From NCBI GenBank assembly GCA_030429705.1, contig JAUIES010000003.1, positions 186,001 through 250,000 on the forward strand: a DNA stretch of 64,000 nt, read 5' to 3'. Source of the DNA: Phycisphaerae bacterium (GTDB lineage: Bacteria > Planctomycetota > Phycisphaerae > Phycisphaerales > UBA1924). Positions 61,797-64,000 of this stretch are shown piece by piece (position 1 is the first letter of the stretch; each line of letters begins with the position of its first letter). Under the pieces are notes generated by a model that saw only the letters and a list, made by a program, of their open reading frames with translations, was not told where the DNA came from and ran no database searches. Both the position numbers and the translations under genes were made by a program.

Positions 61797-63920
61797 ATGG
61801 CTGACGCCATGCGCACACAATCAGAACGCAGCATCGCCATCAACACGCCGCTCGGCGAAGAGGTGATTGCGATCCAGGCCATACGAGGCCGAGAAGAACT
61901 CGGTCGCATGTTTCAGTATGAACTTGAGTTGCTCAGCGAAGACGATGAACTTAACTTTGACGATCTGCTCGGGCAAAATGTGACCGTTCGAGTGGGGACC
62001 GATGGGGCTGATGTTCGGTACATCAATGGTTTTGTGAATCGACTCTCACAGCACGAATATCGAGCAGGATTGGCGGTCTATCGGGCGACGATCGTGCCAT
62101 GGCTCTGGTTCCTGACGCGTCAGTCCGATTGTCGAATTTTCCAGGAACAGACGATTCCCGAGATCATCAAAGCAGTGCTCAAAGACCTTGGATTTTCCGA
62201 CATAGAAGACCGTCTCAGTGCGACCTATGTGCAGCGTGAATACTGCGTGCAATACCGTGAATCGACATTTAATTTCGTCAGTCGATTGATGGAACAAGAA
62301 GGCATTTACTATTTTTTCAAGCACGAAAACGGGCTGCACACCATGGTGTTGTGCGACAGTCCTGACGCTCACGAGTTGCTTGAAAACGGCGACGAGATTC
62401 CATACTTCCCACCCGATCGCGCCATGCGCGATGAACAACATATCCGTGGTTGGGCAGTTCAGAAGCAAATCGAGTCACTCGAGTACGAACTCGCTGATTT
62501 TGATTTTGTCAATCCTGCTGCTCCCGTTGTGTCAAAGTCCAAGAAAGCGCGAGATTATGCGAGTGGGCCTTGGGAGGCGATGTACGACTACCCGGGCGAG
62601 TATGTGACTTCGGCAGAAGCGGAACATTTTGCGACCATTCGACTGCAAGAGTTACAATCGCGCTATGAGCAAATTACCGGTCAGAGTGATCACCTCGGCC
62701 TGATCATCGGTGGTCGATTTATGCTGACTTTGCCCGCAAAGGGGCTGCGACCAGATCAGGCTCGCGAGTACATCGTGACATCAACGAATCTGCAGGCGTC
62801 GCAGGACCTGTTCGGATCAACAGACGAGCCTGGTTCAGAAGACTTGTACTCCATCGGGTTCTCAGTTTTGGCGGCCACAGAAACATATCGCCCGGCGCGC
62901 ACAACCCCCAAACCGCTCATCCAAGGCCCGCAAACAGCAATCGTCGCAGGCAAGAGTGGCGAAGAGATCTGGACCGACGAGCATGGCCGGGTGAAACTGC
63001 AGTTCCACTGGGACCGCTACAGCAAGGGCGACGAAAAAAGCTCATGCTGGGTGCGAGTGAGTCAGAACTGGGCTGGCAAGCGGTGGGGGGTATTTTTCCT
63101 GCCGCGCATCGGTCAGGAGGTCATCGTCGAGTTTCTTGAGGGCGACCCTGATCGACCGATTATCACCGGGCGGGTGTACAACGGACAGAATGTGCCGCCG
63201 TACAAGCCGACCGAGATGGGCACCGTCAGTACGATCAAGAGCAACTCTTCGAAGGGTGGGGGCGGCTTCAACGAGATACGATTCGAAGACAAGAAGGATG
63301 ACGAGCAAGTGTTCATCCATGCTCAAAAAAATATGGACATCCGCGTGCTCAACGATCGGTTCGAGACAGTCGTCAACGATCGGCACCTTGTGGTTGAGAA
63401 CGACAAGCACGAGCTTATCAAAAACGACCGCGATGAAAAGGTCGAAAACTCACACCGCGAAGAGATCGTGGTCGATCGCAATCTGAAAGTCGGCGGAAAG
63501 GAAGCCAAACTGGTTGTCGGCGAGTTGTCGCTGACCGTTGAGTCCGATGTCAGCGAGGTGTACCAGGCCAACCAATCCGTCGAAGTGACGGACAAGGCAA
63601 CCCTGACCGCTGACATCATTGTGCTCGAAGGCGCGACCAATGTCACGCTCAAGGTGGGCGATTCGTTCATCGCGATCGAGTCAAGCGGCATCAAGATCGG
63701 CACACAAGGCGAGATCGTCCTCGAAGCCATGGGTGATCTGACCGGGACTTCGAGCACCGGCAATGTCACGCTGGAAGCGTCCACAGCCGAGTTTTCAGCA
63801 TCGGGTGCACTGGCTGCGAAACTGAGTTCTGACCTGCAAACAGAGGTCAGTGGCACCACAACTGCGGTCAAAGGCGATGCCATGACCGAGGTCAAGGGCG
63901 GCGTCGTGATGATCAACTGA
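61797..63920 (+). CDS. vgrG: T6SS spike protein VgrG (TssI)
   Basis: 707 residues. The gp27-like head shows RGREELGRMFQYELELLSED, then ISRLMEQEGIYYFFKHENG-like sequence (residues about 160-185). The gp5 OB-fold reads EIWTDEHGRVKLQFHWDRYS, CWVRVSQNWAGKRWGVFFLP and RIGQEVIVEFLEGDPDRPII. A beta-helix needle with VVNDRHLVVENDKHELIKND-type repeats ends in EVKGGVVMIN. No toxin domain is fused at the C-terminus. AGGAG precedes the ATG at 61797; an in-frame upstream extension lies inside the CHAP gene. It forms the tip of the Hcp tube and would carry effectors. Confidence 0.96.
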   Translation: MADAMRTQSERSIAINTPLGEEVIAIQAIRGREELGRMFQYELELLSEDDELNFDDLLGQNVTVRVGTDGADVRYINGFVNRLSQHEYRAGLAVYRATIVPWLWFLTRQSDCRIFQEQTIPEIIKAVLKDLGFSDIEDRLSATYVQREYCVQYRESTFNFVSRLMEQEGIYYFFKHENGLHTMVLCDSPDAHELLENGDEIPYFPPDRAMRDEQHIRGWAVQKQIESLEYELADFDFVNPAAPVVSKSKKARDYASGPWEAMYDYPGEYVTSAEAEHFATIRLQELQSRYEQITGQSDHLGLIIGGRFMLTLPAKGLRPDQAREYIVTSTNLQASQDLFGSTDEPGSEDLYSIGFSVLAATETYRPARTTPKPLIQGPQTAIVAGKSGEEIWTDEHGRVKLQFHWDRYSKGDEKSSCWVRVSQNWAGKRWGVFFLPRIGQEVIVEFLEGDPDRPIITGRVYNGQNVPPYKPTEMGTVSTIKSNSSKGGGGFNEIRFEDKKDDEQVFIHAQKNMDIRVLNDRFETVVNDRHLVVENDKHELIKNDRDEKVENSHREEIVVDRNLKVGGKEAKLVVGELSLTVESDVSEVYQANQSVEVTDKATLTADIIVLEGATNVTLKVGDSFIAIESSGIKIGTQGEIVLEAMGDLTGTSSTGNVTLEASTAEFSASGALAAKLSSDLQTEVSGTTTAVKGDAMTEVKGGVVMIN

Positions 63921-63959
63921 TGATCATCAGGTGGGGGTGATTCGAGTTGGAGATACGCA

Positions 63960-64000
63960 ATGAATCCTGAAAGCGCAAAAGCACCGAGTGCTGTTGAACC
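63960..64000 (+). CDS. Start of a gene downstream of vgrG (partial)
   Basis: An ATG at 63960 preceded by TTGGAG at 7-12 bases opens a frame reading MNPESAKAPSAVE to the right edge. Only 13 residues are visible, so the product is unknown. Its position after vgrG would fit a PAAR, adaptor or effector gene (inference). Confidence 0.5.
   Translation, partial: MNPESAKAPSAVE

Noticed and set aside
1-64000. CRISPR arrays, insertion sequences and rRNA genes
   Set aside because: No regularly spaced repeats, transposase-like proteins, terminal inverted repeats or rRNA signatures were seen on either strand.

Overview
The window reads as a chromosomal segment of a Gram-negative planctomycete, most likely near the Phycisphaerae. 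This is an inference from gene content: a prepilin-like protein with a [20 protein letters not shown] head, double zinc-ribbon proteins, a Tat-exported sugar isomerase-like protein, many lipoproteins and outer-membrane barrels. GC content looks fairly high by eye and was not computed. No phylogenetic marker was compared.

Bases 1-13,814 are ordinary chromosome. In order they hold a membrane protein cut by the left edge, a methyl-accepting chemotaxis protein (MCP) with a haem-c type sensor domain, a PpiC-type isomerase lipoprotein, a zinc-ribbon protein coupled to a prepilin-like protein, an ArsR-type repressor, a secreted sugar isomerase-like protein, inorganic pyrophosphatase, a small hypothetical protein, a CPBP-type membrane protease, ribosomal protein S20, tRNA-Arg(ACG), a second MCP, an outer-membrane barrel and smpB. 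smpB has a leader able to hide its ribosome binding site, and a short in-frame copy of its N-terminal coding sequence lies just upstream.

Bases 14,341-64,000 are one large type VI secretion (T6SS) locus, almost entirely on the + strand. It contains tssA, B, C, E, F, G, H (clpV), I (vgrG), K, L, M, hcp, tagJ and a tagF-like domain. Four features set it apart. (a) It opens with LpoB-LpoB-COG3014-YcfL type lipoproteins, which suggests a link to peptidoglycan synthesis. (b) It has two very large paralogous single-pass membrane proteins. One carries a pseudokinase-like and the other a TagF-like cytoplasmic head; both have long helical periplasmic regions and a SUMF1/FGE-like C-terminal domain without the catalytic cysteines. 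(c) A complete two-partner secretion pair (TpsB plus a 3,316-residue TpsA) sits between tagF and tssA. (d) A CHAP-type peptidoglycan hydrolase lies between clpV and vgrG with no immunity gene beside it. No active kinase, PP2C phosphatase, FHA domain, typical TssJ or PAAR protein is recognisable in the window.

Proposed working model (inference): TssB/TssC, TssE, TssF/TssG, TssK and Hcp/VgrG form the contractile machine. TssL, TssM and perhaps the 19.7 kb lipoprotein anchor it. ClpV recycles the sheath. The two giant proteins would take the place of the PpkA-Fha-TagF control relay and sense something in the periplasm. The LpoB-like lipoproteins and the CHAP enzyme would adjust peptidoglycan around the machine. 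The TpsA fibre could provide contact or adhesion to target cells.
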